Under the pieces are notes generated by a model. That model was not told the origin of the DNA, searched no databases, and saw only the letters and a program-made list of their open reading frames with translations. The position numbers and the translations under genes were made by a program. A DNA stretch of 64,000 nt from Desulfovibrio sp. 86 (GTDB lineage Bacteria > Desulfobacterota > Desulfovibrionia > Desulfovibrionales > Desulfovibrionaceae): the NCBI RefSeq assembly GCF_902702915.1, contig NZ_LR738849.1:3302001-3366000 (forward strand). Reading direction: 5' to 3'. Positions 7,660 through 16,540 of this stretch are shown in pieces; the first letter of the stretch is position 1, and every line of letters begins with the position of its first letter.

Positions 7660-10600
7660 CTACGCCACGGCCATAAGCCGGATGTTGCTTACCTGGGGGC
7701 GGGCCGCAATGGTGCCGGTCAGAGCGAGCCGTACTTTAATGAGACTCGCGTCCGCCAACGCCGATGTAAACTTGAATTCCACCTCGCCCTCACCCTGGGT
7801 GACGGTACCGCTCACAGTCATGGCTTCCCACGCGCCGCCGTCAATCTGTATTTCCGGCGTCACGCCAGCGCCGGAGGGAATGACGGCATCGTAAATGAGC
7901 ACGGCTCGCGTGGCTCCGGCGGCGGGAATGCTGCGACTGTAGTAGTCCGCGGACTCCTGCACGCTGCCAGCCAGCAACTGTGAGCCAGGCCAAAGCACAG
8001 GCGACCCCTTGGCGTCGCCAAGCAGCTTGGCGGTTACGGAAATACCGCCGCTGACGGGCTCCGTCAGGCGCACGGGCTGGCCTTCGGCAACGGTCAGCAC
8101 CGTGCCGCTGGGCAGCTCCAGGGCGTATTCCAGACGTGTTTGCGATGTTGGGGTTTCGGCCAGCGACAGCAGGACCACGTCCGTGGCGGCAGAGGACAAT
8201 GTGGCACTGCCAAGGGGCACGGTGGCGGCCCCATCGGCGAAAGAGGCCCCAAGAAGCCGGAAGGTCAGGTCGCGGTTCTGATGCGCCGTCCAGGTGACAG
8301 CGTTGCTTGACGAGAGCAGCACCCCTACGCTGTAGGGCTGGGCGCTCACCCACTGTTGCAGCGTGGAGTCAAACTGGCTCAGTTCCGCGATAGCCAGGGC
8401 CGTTGTCGCGTCATTGCAGAGCACGACCACGGCATAGTCGGTGGCGGCAGCCAGCGGCACAGGGGCATCAAACAACACGCGCGTGTGTCCGCCGCCGGAA
8501 ACCACTATTTGCGACGACGGCACAATGGCCTCGGCAAGCACGGTCCGGGTGGGATAGCCGCCGCTCACCTCGCGGATCTGCACGCGCACTTCGCCACCTT
8601 TTGCCAGAAACCACAAATCCACGCCCGCCAGCTGCACACCTTCGTCCAGAATGAACGTCTGGGCCAGGGGATCGATGACGGTGGACGTGATCGTCTGCAC
8701 CTGGCGCAGGGTGGTTGCCGTCAGCGTGCCTTGCCCCACAAATGTGGCGCTGCCCTTGGTGCCGCCTGCTCCGGTAAATGCCACGGCTTTCGCCCCGGCA
8801 GGGATGTCTGCCGGGATGGTGAAAGAGCCGGTGAGAATGCCGGAAGCATTGGCAGCCAGATTGTTTTGCTTGGCGGACACGTTAACACCGTCAAATACGA
8901 TTGATTGCAGCTTTTCTTTCGGGCCAAAACCCGAAATCGTGAAGGCCACATCAATCTGACGCAGATACTCGAGCTCGGACGTTGTCGAGCCCACCGCCTC
9001 GGTCTTGCTTGATGTGCTTGTGTATGTCGTGCCGTGATCCCACGCCCCAGGCGCGTAGACCATGTTTGTAATCCGTCTGGTTTCAGTGCTGGTCCAATCA
9101 GTTTTGGTTTCCGTCCAGCGGTCAACCGCTGGCTCGAGCACGACATCAGCGGGCATGGGGTCAAAAGCCTGATAGGGGTTAACGAGCATGCTGCCGGTTT
9201 TGTATGGCTGGGCGAGCAGGACGCGCGGCGTGTAGTTGCGGGCCTTGGGCGTTGCAATGTCGGCCGACAGCCCATACACCCGGGCTGAAACCGGCAGGGT
9301 GAGTACCCCGCCCACCACGGCAGCGGTCTGTGCGATGCCTTGATCTCGCATACTGTCGTCGCGCAGCGGGTCAACAAACATACCCACGCGTGCGCCAGAC
9401 TCGCGGGTAGCCACGTCAGCCTCCAGGCGCTGCCGGGCAATTTCCTGCAGCACATAGTCCACACGGTTTACAAGGGCCTCCATGTCGCTCCAGGGCACAA
9501 CATGCACACCGTCGTTTTTTACGGTTCCGGGGCCGCGCCAGGTCTGCACGATGCTGGCCAGGGAAAGCATGGTTGCGGGCACTGCCGGAGCCAGAGCATT
9601 GCTTTCCGACGCTACCCCTTGCAGCCATGAAAACACGCCGTCCGCACTGATGCACAGTCTGTCGATGCGCGGCAGAGCCTGCTGATACGACACCATGATG
9701 CCCGTGCCAGGCACCGCGCCGCTGACGGTAAAGCCGTCAAAGTCCACATCGCCCGGGGTCAGGCTCTTGTCCAGATATGTGTACGTGACCGTGTATGTGG
9801 AACCAGGATCGGGTTCCGCCCCTGCAGGCGACCAGTCAACCTTGTCGCCATTTTTTTTGTAGTCATTGCCCGCCTCATACACAGTGTCGCCCTGTTTGAC
9901 ATTCACAAGCGACATGACGGACGTATCAGGCAAGGAGTCGGACGCGCCGGCATATGCGCCGTGCACCAGCGACACGGTCTTTTGAAGGGTCACGCGCAGG
10001 GCCGTGATCTCATTGATAGGCGGATGCGCAACGGCGATGCGTTGCGTGGCGCTGCCGTCCGCTTCTATGACTTCGGTGTCAATAAAGCGCAGATCGGGCG
10101 CTGCCGTGTAACTGATCCGGCGCGAGGTGAGCAACTCGACTCCGTAGCCGTTCACGCGGCAGCGGCCCTCAGTGACCGTGTACACCTGCGAGCCCCCAAC
10201 ACTGTCCGCTGCGCGCACCAGCATGCCCGAGCTGACATATGTGCCGCCGCCGGTCGAATCGCGGTCATAGCGGGCTATGCCCTGGTTAAAGCTGTCAAGG
10301 TTGGGCGGCGTCTCTTTGGCCCTGGGTACGCCGTCGTCAATGGAGTGCACGGGGTAAAATTCGCTGCCGGCCACATCAGTGGAGAGAGCCCAAACGGCGG
10401 TTACCTTCAACCGCCAGGCCCCGGCTTCGCTTTCGCCACGGCTGCCCACGGCCGGGTTATACAGCGCGGGGTCGTCAAGCTCCGAGATTGCTGTTTCCAC
10501 CAGCTGCACACCCACGGTTATGGTGCCAGTGGTAGGCACGGTAAATGTTGCGGACTCCACGTCCCGCACCTCACCTTTGATGTAGATGCGCCCGGCCAGG

Positions 10601-10821
10601 CAGGTGACAGAGCCCGTGGCAGCATCAACAACAATGCCGGCATCGCTGACGATGTCGCCGTCGGCAAACAAAGCGTCAGCGAGGCGTCTGTCCCGAGCCG
10701 CAGAAATGCTCTGCATTTCATTAAGTTCGGCCCCCTGCAGGGCGTAACCGTCACGATACATAACCCGGCTGTAGTGCTTGCTTTCATCGAAATTGTCGTA
10801 GTGGTCTTTGATCTCAGGCAT
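7660..10821 (-). CDS. Large phage tail structural protein (DUF4815-like)
   Basis: A 1053-residue protein. The N-terminus (DHYDNFDESKHYSRVMYRDGYALQGAELNEMQ) is the recognisable part of the DUF4815 family of phage baseplate or tail fibre network proteins. The rest is beta-rich, with repeated Thr/Ser/Val/Gly segments and a likely carbohydrate-binding-type module toward the C-terminus (EVSGGYPTRTVLAEAIV onwards). It lies between the tail collar/gpI genes and the tail fibre, the position expected of a baseplate-to-fibre connector. There is no sign of frameshift. Confidence 0.8.
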   Translation of the reverse strand: MPEIKDHYDNFDESKHYSRVMYRDGYALQGAELNEMQSISAARDRRLADALFADGDIVSDAGIVVDAATGSVTCLAGRIYIKGEVRDVESATFTVPTTGTITVGVQLVETAISELDDPALYNPAVGSRGESEAGAWRLKVTAVWALSTDVAGSEFYPVHSIDDGVPRAKETPPNLDSFNQGIARYDRDSTGGGTYVSSGMLVRAADSVGGSQVYTVTEGRCRVNGYGVELLTSRRISYTAAPDLRFIDTEVIEADGSATQRIAVAHPPINEITALRVTLQKTVSLVHGAYAGASDSLPDTSVMSLVNVKQGDTVYEAGNDYKKNGDKVDWSPAGAEPDPGSTYTVTYTYLDKSLTPGDVDFDGFTVSGAVPGTGIMVSYQQALPRIDRLCISADGVFSWLQGVASESNALAPAVPATMLSLASIVQTWRGPGTVKNDGVHVVPWSDMEALVNRVDYVLQEIARQRLEADVATRESGARVGMFVDPLRDDSMRDQGIAQTAAVVGGVLTLPVSARVYGLSADIATPKARNYTPRVLLAQPYKTGSMLVNPYQAFDPMPADVVLEPAVDRWTETKTDWTSTETRRITNMVYAPGAWDHGTTYTSTSSKTEAVGSTTSELEYLRQIDVAFTISGFGPKEKLQSIVFDGVNVSAKQNNLAANASGILTGSFTIPADIPAGAKAVAFTGAGGTKGSATFVGQGTLTATTLRQVQTITSTVIDPLAQTFILDEGVQLAGVDLWFLAKGGEVRVQIREVSGGYPTRTVLAEAIVPSSQIVVSGGGHTRVLFDAPVPLAAATDYAVVVLCNDATTALAIAELSQFDSTLQQWVSAQPYSVGVLLSSSNAVTWTAHQNRDLTFRLLGASFADGAATVPLGSATLSSAATDVVLLSLAETPTSQTRLEYALELPSGTVLTVAEGQPVRLTEPVSGGISVTAKLLGDAKGSPVLWPGSQLLAGSVQESADYYSRSIPAAGATRAVLIYDAVIPSGAGVTPEIQIDGGAWEAMTVSGTVTQGEGEVEFKFTSALADASLIKVRLALTGTIAARPQVSNIRLMAVA

Positions 10822-10831
10822 GGGATGCTCC

Positions 10832-11359
10832 TTATATGGGCAGGACGAATTCGACGCTCTGCCGCACGCTGGGTGAGCGGTTAATTGAGGGGCTGATAAT
10901 CTGGGCGGCCAGCAGCAACCCGGGGTCGGCTATTTCAGCAGGCAGAAAATACCGCTGGCCAGGGGGCAGTCCTTCGGCGGGCGAGCCGCCCATGAACACG
11001 CCCATTTCGCGGATAACGGCATTGGCGGCGTCGGCAAAGTCAAATTTTGTCAGCACGTACAGATACGGCGTGGGGGTAACGGACGGGCTATAACGCGCCT
11101 CTTGCACCTCCCCGTTGTTCCCCTGACTCACGGGAATGACAATGCTCCCCGAATCATCCGGAGCAGCAAAGCCAACAGTGGAAACGACGCGGCGGCCAAC
11201 CTCGGCCATAAGCGCTGTTGCATTAACCAGTGATGGCAACGTGGCGCCTTCATCGTCCCAGGACGCATCCCCACTGCCCCAGGCGAGATAGAGCTTTTCA
11301 TTGGCTATAGCGGCGGCAATGGCCGCTCGGCCTGTTTTGGTAAGGGTTGCAAGGGCCAT
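10832..11359 (-). CDS. Phage tail-associated structural protein
   Basis: A 175-residue protein. The start MALATLTKTGRAAIAAAIAN with the following LYLAWGSGD resembles the N-terminal region of P2 gpH-type tail collar/fibre proteins (DUF3751-like), and the C-terminus (SINRSPSVRQSVEFVLPI) fits the same family. It is separated by one base from the gpI stop upstream and by 10 bp from the DUF4815 gene downstream, so it belongs to the tail operon. Its likely role is attachment of fibres to the baseplate, by position and resemblance. Confidence 0.65.
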   Translation of the reverse strand: MALATLTKTGRAAIAAAIANEKLYLAWGSGDASWDDEGATLPSLVNATALMAEVGRRVVSTVGFAAPDDSGSIVIPVSQGNNGEVQEARYSPSVTPTPYLYVLTKFDFADAANAVIREMGVFMGGSPAEGLPPGQRYFLPAEIADPGLLLAAQIISPSINRSPSVRQSVEFVLPI

Positions 11360-11360
11360 G

Positions 11361-12659
11361 TTAGTCCTCCGTTGAGGTAGAGGTTATGTTTGTTTCTGCC
11401 ACGTATGGCCACCAGCGCCGGGAGGTCCACGGGCCGCCCCAGCGCAGGTCATGAAGCGGCAGGGTCCCCAATGCGGTGCTGCCAGAAATTGTGGCGCAGG
11501 GCCGTGCCGTGGGCTCATCACTCACCGCAGCCAGGGCAAAGGCATGACGCTGGTGCGTCATGAGGGTCAGCTCGTGAACCTCGCGGTGCACGGGCTGAGA
11601 AAGTCGCATGGATGACAAGCGGCCATATCCGTCAAAGGTGGTGGCATACGTGCGGGACAGGCGGGCGTTACTGTCGCCCAATGTACCCGTGCTGCGGCCG
11701 TCGGGCGAGCAGGAAAGCACAATTTGCGACCTGGCCACACGCCGTACTCGATTCATGCGCCACGGGGGCAATGGGCGGTCCCATCCAGCGGCGGTCCGCA
11801 CTGCCCAGATAAGGCTGGAGATCTGCCCAACAACAAAGCTATGGTTACGTGGGTAGCGGTCGGCGGTGAGTCGTGAACGACCAAGAATAAAGCGGTCGAC
11901 GTAGGGACATAGCGCCCCATAGCGTAGTGACGTCTGCATGCCTGCAGCCAGGTCGGCCGGGTAGAGCTGCTCGGACTGAAACCCCCGGCGACTGCCGAAT
12001 GACACCATGACGTTGTCGTCAGCAACAGGCACATGCGTGCCGGAATAGTATGTCAGCCATCCATTGCTGAGAGCCGGGCCCTTGGTCAGCACGATGGGGC
12101 GTCGGTCAAATCCCGCATAGACACGCCACAGTCTGCTGCGCGCCGGAGCCATCTCATTGCAGATGGCCACGATGCGGCGCACATCGTCCAGGCCGACAAG
12201 CTCCGGCAGCCCAAGCTGGTATGTGGCCCACCAGCGACCGGGTCCGTTGGGTTCGATAATTGCCGAGTAGCCAAAGAGCGCCAGGGCCTTGCGCACACTG
12301 GCAGGTGTACCCTTGATGCGGTGCCAGGGGATGCTTTGCCGCACCATTTCCGCGAGTTGCTCCCTGGTGGTGGCCACCTCGCGGAAATCGACATGCATTT
12401 GCCACGCGAGCAGCTCCAGCTCGGCCATTGTCAGGGGCTTGAGCCCTTCACGAGCCTCTGTCAGACTGGCCAGCGGCGACAGCATGCTTGCTGCGGGTTG
12501 GTTCCACAGGCGCGCCTGGAGCAGCAGGTTGGGTATGGCCAAGTTGGTGCTATGCAGTACGCCATTAAGCGACCTGGCTGCGGCCTGCATGGTGGTGTCG
12601 CCGGAGATGCTGCCGGGCAGCAGATCCAGAAAATCCAGACTGCCCAGGCTACTCATCAT
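11361..12659 (-). CDS. Phage tail protein I (P2 gpI-like baseplate protein)
   Basis: A 432-residue protein. The first 200 residues match P2 gpI: LDFLDLLPGSISGD, an ELELLAWQMHVDFRE core and the WHRIKGTPASVRKALALFGYSAIIEP signature. P2 gpI is only about 175 residues, so this version has a long C-terminal extension rich in Arg/Ser/Trp with a possible structural role. Start codons at 12659 and 12656 (Met-Met) both overlap the end of the gpJ gene by about 10 bp, indicating coupled translation. gpI helps close the baseplate wedge. Confidence 0.88.
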   Translation of the reverse strand: MMSSLGSLDFLDLLPGSISGDTTMQAAARSLNGVLHSTNLAIPNLLLQARLWNQPAASMLSPLASLTEAREGLKPLTMAELELLAWQMHVDFREVATTREQLAEMVRQSIPWHRIKGTPASVRKALALFGYSAIIEPNGPGRWWATYQLGLPELVGLDDVRRIVAICNEMAPARSRLWRVYAGFDRRPIVLTKGPALSNGWLTYYSGTHVPVADDNVMVSFGSRRGFQSEQLYPADLAAGMQTSLRYGALCPYVDRFILGRSRLTADRYPRNHSFVVGQISSLIWAVRTAAGWDRPLPPWRMNRVRRVARSQIVLSCSPDGRSTGTLGDSNARLSRTYATTFDGYGRLSSMRLSQPVHREVHELTLMTHQRHAFALAAVSDEPTARPCATISGSTALGTLPLHDLRWGGPWTSRRWWPYVAETNITSTSTED

Positions 12660-13755
12660 CCACCCCCGTAAATGTCACCGTCACGGAGGTTTCGCGGGCA
12701 AGCTGGCGCGGTACGAGTTTCGTAAAGATGGGGCTTTTAACATGCACCCGGCGTGCTCCAGCTTGCTCCATTAAGCTGATCAGCCGTGTAGGATTTATGT
12801 CCCGCCCTGGCACTGTGCGTTGCCATATCCTGTAGCTTTCCACGGCTGCGTCAACAGCGGCGCTGACTGTGCTGGCCATGGCCGACGCAGTGCGGGAAAG
12901 TGACCATTCGACATCCAGGTCGTAGAACGCCAAGTCTGGAGCCGCCACGGTCACGGTATCGTTAAGTGGCACAGCATCATCAGGTGACATTCTGGCGCGC
13001 ACGGCCGCAAGCACTTCCTCGCTGGGCAATTCGCCGCCAGTGGCCACTGGCCGAAGATCTACCGATCCAGGCTCCGGCGACCACACGGCCACGTCTGCGA
13101 TATCCTGATGTGCAGATCTGGCCAAAGCGCGGTATGCTCCACTTGGTCCGGCGCAGCTGAAGGCCTCCGGCGCGAGCTGGATGCGCTCACGAAACGCATC
13201 GTCCATCTCAACATCCGCGCCGAGGGCGCTGGTAGCTGTGTTGGCCGTGCTTTTGACATAGGGCAGTGGGTCAACCAACAGGCATATTTGCCCTGGCACA
13301 AGGCCGTTGCATGCCGAGCCTGCGTTGTCAGCCACGACCATTCCCGATCCGGCGACCGTTCCCGGCGGAATGACCAGGTCGGAATGCAGGGCAAAGACCA
13401 TCTTGCGATCGGCTGTGGTTACCCTTGTACCGGCGGGAATTATGACGGCAAAACTTTGTGCTGCTCCCAGAACAAACTGCTGCGTTGCTCGGGCATGGGA
13501 TACGCCCAGGCGTTCCGTGCCAACGCCTTTACCCAATTCTTCCAGGTGTTGACCTTCGGCATATCGCACCAGGTTTTGTTTGCCCGCAAGATTAATGACC
13601 TGATTCTGGGTGGCGATCACATATGCCAGGGAGCAGAGGAACAGGCGCACAGGGTCGCCATCGTACAGTGTGGTGTTCGTCAGCCTCTCGTAGACGGAGA
13701 TGACCGAGGCCTCGACGCTGGCGGGATCAATATCCGCAAAGCTAATATCATTCAC
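12649..13755 (-). CDS. Phage baseplate assembly protein J
   Basis: A 368-residue Baseplate_J family protein. Characteristic segments are the N-terminal VYERLTNTTLYDGDPVRLFLCSLAYVIATQ, LVRYAEGQHLEELGKGVGTERL, the LPSEEVLAAVRARMSPDDAVPLNDTVTVAAP motif and RTVPGRDINPTRLISLMEQAGARRV near the C-terminus. The start is a GTG at 13753-13755 that overlaps the stop of the 41-codon gene upstream (GTGA), so translation is coupled. gpJ forms the outer rim of the contractile-tail baseplate. Confidence 0.93.
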   Translation of the reverse strand: MNDISFADIDPASVEASVISVYERLTNTTLYDGDPVRLFLCSLAYVIATQNQVINLAGKQNLVRYAEGQHLEELGKGVGTERLGVSHARATQQFVLGAAQSFAVIIPAGTRVTTADRKMVFALHSDLVIPPGTVAGSGMVVADNAGSACNGLVPGQICLLVDPLPYVKSTANTATSALGADVEMDDAFRERIQLAPEAFSCAGPSGAYRALARSAHQDIADVAVWSPEPGSVDLRPVATGGELPSEEVLAAVRARMSPDDAVPLNDTVTVAAPDLAFYDLDVEWSLSRTASAMASTVSAAVDAAVESYRIWQRTVPGRDINPTRLISLMEQAGARRVHVKSPIFTKLVPRQLARETSVTVTFTGVDDE

Positions 13756-13877
13756 AATGCCACCCCGTCCTTTCCCGCTTCAACGGCGCAAGCATATGCG
13801 GCGGGGCAAGCCCGACCGCATGCGCCATTTACGCTAAACCGCGCTACCGCGCGCCCTGCGGGGCCTATGGTATTCAT
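13752..13877 (-). CDS. Small coupled phage protein between gpW and gpJ
   Basis: A 41-codon frame whose ATG (13875-13877) overlaps the gpW stop as ATGA and whose TGA overlaps the gpJ GTG start as GTGA. Double coupling in a tight operon, in an otherwise gap-free stretch, supports a real gene. The product begins MNTIGPAGRAVARFSVNGA, has three Cys residues in its middle (CGRACPAAYAC) and ends KDGVAL, which echoes the gpW end KDGVTL. I do not recognise a family; it is too short for confident assignment. It could be a baseplate accessory peptide or just a coupling leader for gpJ. Confidence 0.6.
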   Translation of the reverse strand: MNTIGPAGRAVARFSVNGACGRACPAAYACAVEAGKDGVAL

Positions 13878-14206
13878 AATGTCACTCCGTCTTTCCGCCT
13901 GTAAGTAACCTTTGGATAAAGACGCCCCTGCATAGCCTCATCTGCAGACGGTTCCAGCGTTATGCGCTCCACAAGCACGCGCGGCTCTTTGGTTTCAATG
14001 GCTTCGGTGAGGTCGGCGATCAGGCGGGCGGCCTCGTAGGGAGTAGGAGCGTCAATAAACGCGCCAACATGCGCAAAGCCCCGGTCAAGAGCCACGCTGT
14101 AGGCAAGCGTTGTGACAATGATGCGGATGTTTTGTTCAATGGCAGCAAGGCCAGTGGCACCGATGGTCAAGGGCATGGATGTTTCAGCAAGTTCAAGGAC
14201 GGGCAT
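13874..14206 (-). CDS. Phage baseplate protein W (GPW/gp25 family)
   Basis: A 110-residue protein of the gp25-like lysozyme-fold baseplate family: the EQNIRIIVTTLAYSVALDRGFAHVGAFID core and EAARLIADLTEAIETKEPRVLVERITLEP are diagnostic. In P2 and T4 this protein is a wedge component of the baseplate. Its ATG overlaps the gpU-like gene stop (TGATG) and its own stop overlaps the small 41-codon gene (ATGA), so it lies inside a string of coupled cistrons V-U-W-small-J-I. Confidence 0.92.
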   Translation of the reverse strand: MPVLELAETSMPLTIGATGLAAIEQNIRIIVTTLAYSVALDRGFAHVGAFIDAPTPYEAARLIADLTEAIETKEPRVLVERITLEPSADEAMQGRLYPKVTYRRKDGVTL

Positions 14207-14595
14207 CAGACGTACTCCTTCAGTGCAACGCGCACGTCCACAGCAAAAATTTTGTCGCCGACCGTATAGCGCATGTCCTGCTGCACGGACTCAACAGCGT
14301 AATAACCAAAATTCCAGCCGGCGATGATGAGCCGATAGACCTTGCCGTCTTTGCACAGCTTGCTCAGTCGGTCGGCCTCTCTGACAGGATTGACGCCCAT
14401 GTCCGCCCGCAGATGAATAGGCATGCCCACAGTGGCCAGTTCCGGAGAAAGAAATTCAAGGCGCGGCAGAGCCCCTACAACCTTGTGTTCTTCAAACCGG
14501 GCTTTCCGCTCGCGCGAAATCTGGCCAGGCGTCACCGTGCGGCCGCCTATGGGGCTGACCTCAAAAATTATGTCGCCAAGACTGCCGATGCGCAT
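14206..14595 (-). CDS. Phage tail protein (P2 gpU-like)
   Basis: A 129-residue protein with MRIGSLGDIIFEVS at the start and RLIIAGWNFGYYAVESVQQDMRYT near the end, matching the Phage_P2_GpU family. In P2, gpU caps the tail tube near the head-proximal end. Here it sits between gpV and gpW instead of between T and D as in P2, a rearranged order also seen in some Mu-like tails. The gene ends in a TGATG overlap with gpW. Confidence 0.75.
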   Translation of the reverse strand: MRIGSLGDIIFEVSPIGGRTVTPGQISRERKARFEEHKVVGALPRLEFLSPELATVGMPIHLRADMGVNPVREADRLSKLCKDGKVYRLIIAGWNFGYYAVESVQQDMRYTVGDKIFAVDVRVALKEYV

Positions 14596-15291
14596 TTAGC
14601 CTCCAACAGGTTCTTGAGAGTTCCCACTGCCAGACTGGACACCTTTGTGGACGTGTTGCCGCACCGATACGTTGCCGGCAGTGACATCATCATCCGGCAC
14701 GTCCAGCCCGCCTTGCTCGATGCGATAATCACCCAGCAACGTACCGCTCCCGGGCTTGCCATCCTTGTCCGTGCAACGCAGCAGCCCGGCCAGGGTGATT
14801 GTGGGCGCGCGCAGCGTGATGTTGATCATGCTTTCAGCGAGGATCTCTTTTTCCGCTTTCACGGTGACCGTGCCGGTTGTTTTCAGATCCACATCGCCTT
14901 TGACGTCTGCGTAAAATTTGTGAGCCTCACGGTCATAAAAAATGACCGTGCCATCGCTAAAACGGCTGAACTCCAACTGGCGCTCCTGCTCCGGATCTGG
15001 ACTGGCCTGGGAGTACACAGCGCCAAGAACCACGCCAGCCTCCAGGCCCTGCCCGGAAAAGAGGCAAGCCACAGGTTCGCCATCATCAGGCAACTTGATC
15101 TCCTGGTCTTTGAGCACCCTGCGTTGGAGCGTTGGCAGGGGCGCGCTGACCATACCCTGGCCGTCCTCAAGTTGGACCTTGGCAGCGCCGCCGGATACAC
15201 CGACAACCTTGCCAAAGCGCAAGCTCGCACCACGGTTAGCCTCCAATGCCCTGACGCGCCGCTCCAATGCCGCAAAATCGAAACCGCCCAT
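14596..15291 (-). CDS. Phage baseplate assembly protein V (tail spike)
   Basis: A 231-residue gpV family protein. The N-terminal 100 residues form the OB-fold (RFGKVVGVSGGAAKVQLEDGQG then PTLQRRVLKDQEIKLPDDGEPVACLFSGQGLEAGVVLGAVYS). The middle has an octad-like beta-helix stem (DVDLKTTGTVTVKAEKEILAES) and the C-terminus a VRQHVHKGV metal-binding tip of the kind that holds iron in P2 gpV. It is the membrane-puncturing spike beneath the baseplate. It starts 8 bp after the gpD gene and is adjacent to gpU. Confidence 0.92.
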   Translation of the reverse strand: MGGFDFAALERRVRALEANRGASLRFGKVVGVSGGAAKVQLEDGQGMVSAPLPTLQRRVLKDQEIKLPDDGEPVACLFSGQGLEAGVVLGAVYSQASPDPEQERQLEFSRFSDGTVIFYDREAHKFYADVKGDVDLKTTGTVTVKAEKEILAESMINITLRAPTITLAGLLRCTDKDGKPGSGTLLGDYRIEQGGLDVPDDDVTAGNVSVRQHVHKGVQSGSGNSQEPVGG

Positions 15292-15299
15292 AATGCCCC

Positions 15300-16340
15300 C
15301 TAATAGTCCAAGGTCTTGCGTATTTCGACGGAGGTCTTGTAGCCAGATCCGATCTTGTGCTCTGCCTTTTCAACGAACCAGCGGCCATCAAACTGGCCAA
15401 AGCCCGTCAAGGCCAAGACCACCCCGGCGACCACAGCGGGGTTGCCCATAAATTCGAGTGTCGCCTTGTTTTTTTCCTTATTTTTATTGCGTAGCTCACC
15501 CTTGCCCAGACGTATTGCCTCACCCGAAGACTCGACACGCTGATTGAGCTGCAGGGTTTTTTCATCCACATCGGCGTCGGTGGCCCGCACTTTGGCAGTA
15601 TGTGTCGTGCCCGTAGTGGGATCGGTGTACGCCACATCGGCATCCTTGTAGCCAGTTTTGGAAGAGGACTCTTTAAAACTGTACGACTCTGGTGAGTACA
15701 TGTTGCCGGTCTTGGGGATCGTGAGGGCCGCAGATTTTGCATCAGCTCCAGCTGCATCAAACATCACGAGTTTGCCATCGTGTACTTTACAGTTCATGCC
15801 GCGTTCGCTGGACAGGCGCTGTAAAAAAGCCAAATCACTTTCTTCGCGCTGATCCTGTCGCGCAAAACTGTGGTCCGGGCCGTCGTACATGAGTTCCAAA
15901 CCGTTTTCAGTTGCGAGCTGTCCAGCCAAACTACCAAGCGAAAAATTTTCCCAGGCGCGAGTTTTATCTTCGTCGCGCAAGCCAGACGTCAGCGCAGACG
16001 TGACGGCCTTAAGCTTGACCTTGTCCGGCGGGCCAGTGAACTCAATTTCATCAACTTTGAAAGTGCCGCAGGGTAGGGTCGCGGTGTGTCCATCGCCCTC
16101 CCAATCATGTACTGTGATGCTTGCAAAAACAGCGGTACCCTTCTTGGGACGCCATTCTCCGTTCCATTTACCGTCCCGGTCATGGAGGGTCAGCTGCACT
16201 TCGTCCGCCTTGCCGCCGGCATTGTCAGTAAAGCTGAAGTCGAGCAGGTATGGGTCTACATAACTGGCGGCATCGTGCCCGCCGATAGAAACAGACAGTG
16301 TGACCCGCCGCGCGGTTTTTACTCCGTTCATTGCATCCAT
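15300..16340 (-). CDS. Phage late control D protein (baseplate hub gpD)
   Basis: A 346-residue protein of the Phage_GPD family: YLLDFSFTDNAGGKADEVQLTLHDRDGKW, PCGTFKVDEIEFTGPPDKVKLKAV, the TRAWENFSLGSLAGQLA segment and the ESDLAFLQRLSSERGMNCKVHDGKLVMF signature. It corresponds to the T4 gp27-like hub that receives gpV. The gene overlaps the gpX-like gene by 13 bp, so X and D are translated together. Confidence 0.93.
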   Translation of the reverse strand: MDAMNGVKTARRVTLSVSIGGHDAASYVDPYLLDFSFTDNAGGKADEVQLTLHDRDGKWNGEWRPKKGTAVFASITVHDWEGDGHTATLPCGTFKVDEIEFTGPPDKVKLKAVTSALTSGLRDEDKTRAWENFSLGSLAGQLATENGLELMYDGPDHSFARQDQREESDLAFLQRLSSERGMNCKVHDGKLVMFDAAGADAKSAALTIPKTGNMYSPESYSFKESSSKTGYKDADVAYTDPTTGTTHTAKVRATDADVDEKTLQLNQRVESSGEAIRLGKGELRNKNKEKNKATLEFMGNPAVVAGVVLALTGFGQFDGRWFVEKAEHKIGSGYKTSVEIRKTLDY

Positions 16341-16540
16341 GGCGGCAAACCCTCCGTTGTTGTTGAAGATACGGGTAGGGCAGGGACAGACAGCTCAATT
16401 CCGGCCGTGAATACGAGAATATCAAGGTGCGCGGGGTTGGCAGCCATGAGGTAATGCATGAAATGCTCTTTGGCCCACAGCTTGTAGGCAATGGAATCCC
16501 AGGCATCGCCCTGGACTGTTCTGTATGTCTTAGCCGCCAT
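16328..16540 (-). CDS. Phage tail protein X (LysM-like)
   Basis: A 70-residue protein starting at the ATG at 16540 (MAAKTYRTVQGDAWDSIAYK). I prefer this start to the upstream 16642 frame opening because homologues start here. The DAWDSIAYKLW, HFMHYLMAANPAHLDILVFTAGIELSVPALP pattern is the LysM-like fold of P2 gpX. It overlaps the tape measure gene upstream (16530) and the gpD gene downstream. The role is baseplate or tail tip assembly. Confidence 0.9.
   Translation of the reverse strand: MAAKTYRTVQGDAWDSIAYKLWAKEHFMHYLMAANPAHLDILVFTAGIELSVPALPVSSTTTEGLPPWMQ

Noticed and set aside
14179..15303. A 374-codon plus-strand frame opposite gpU and gpV
   Set aside because: Antisense of two recognised tail genes; no other support.
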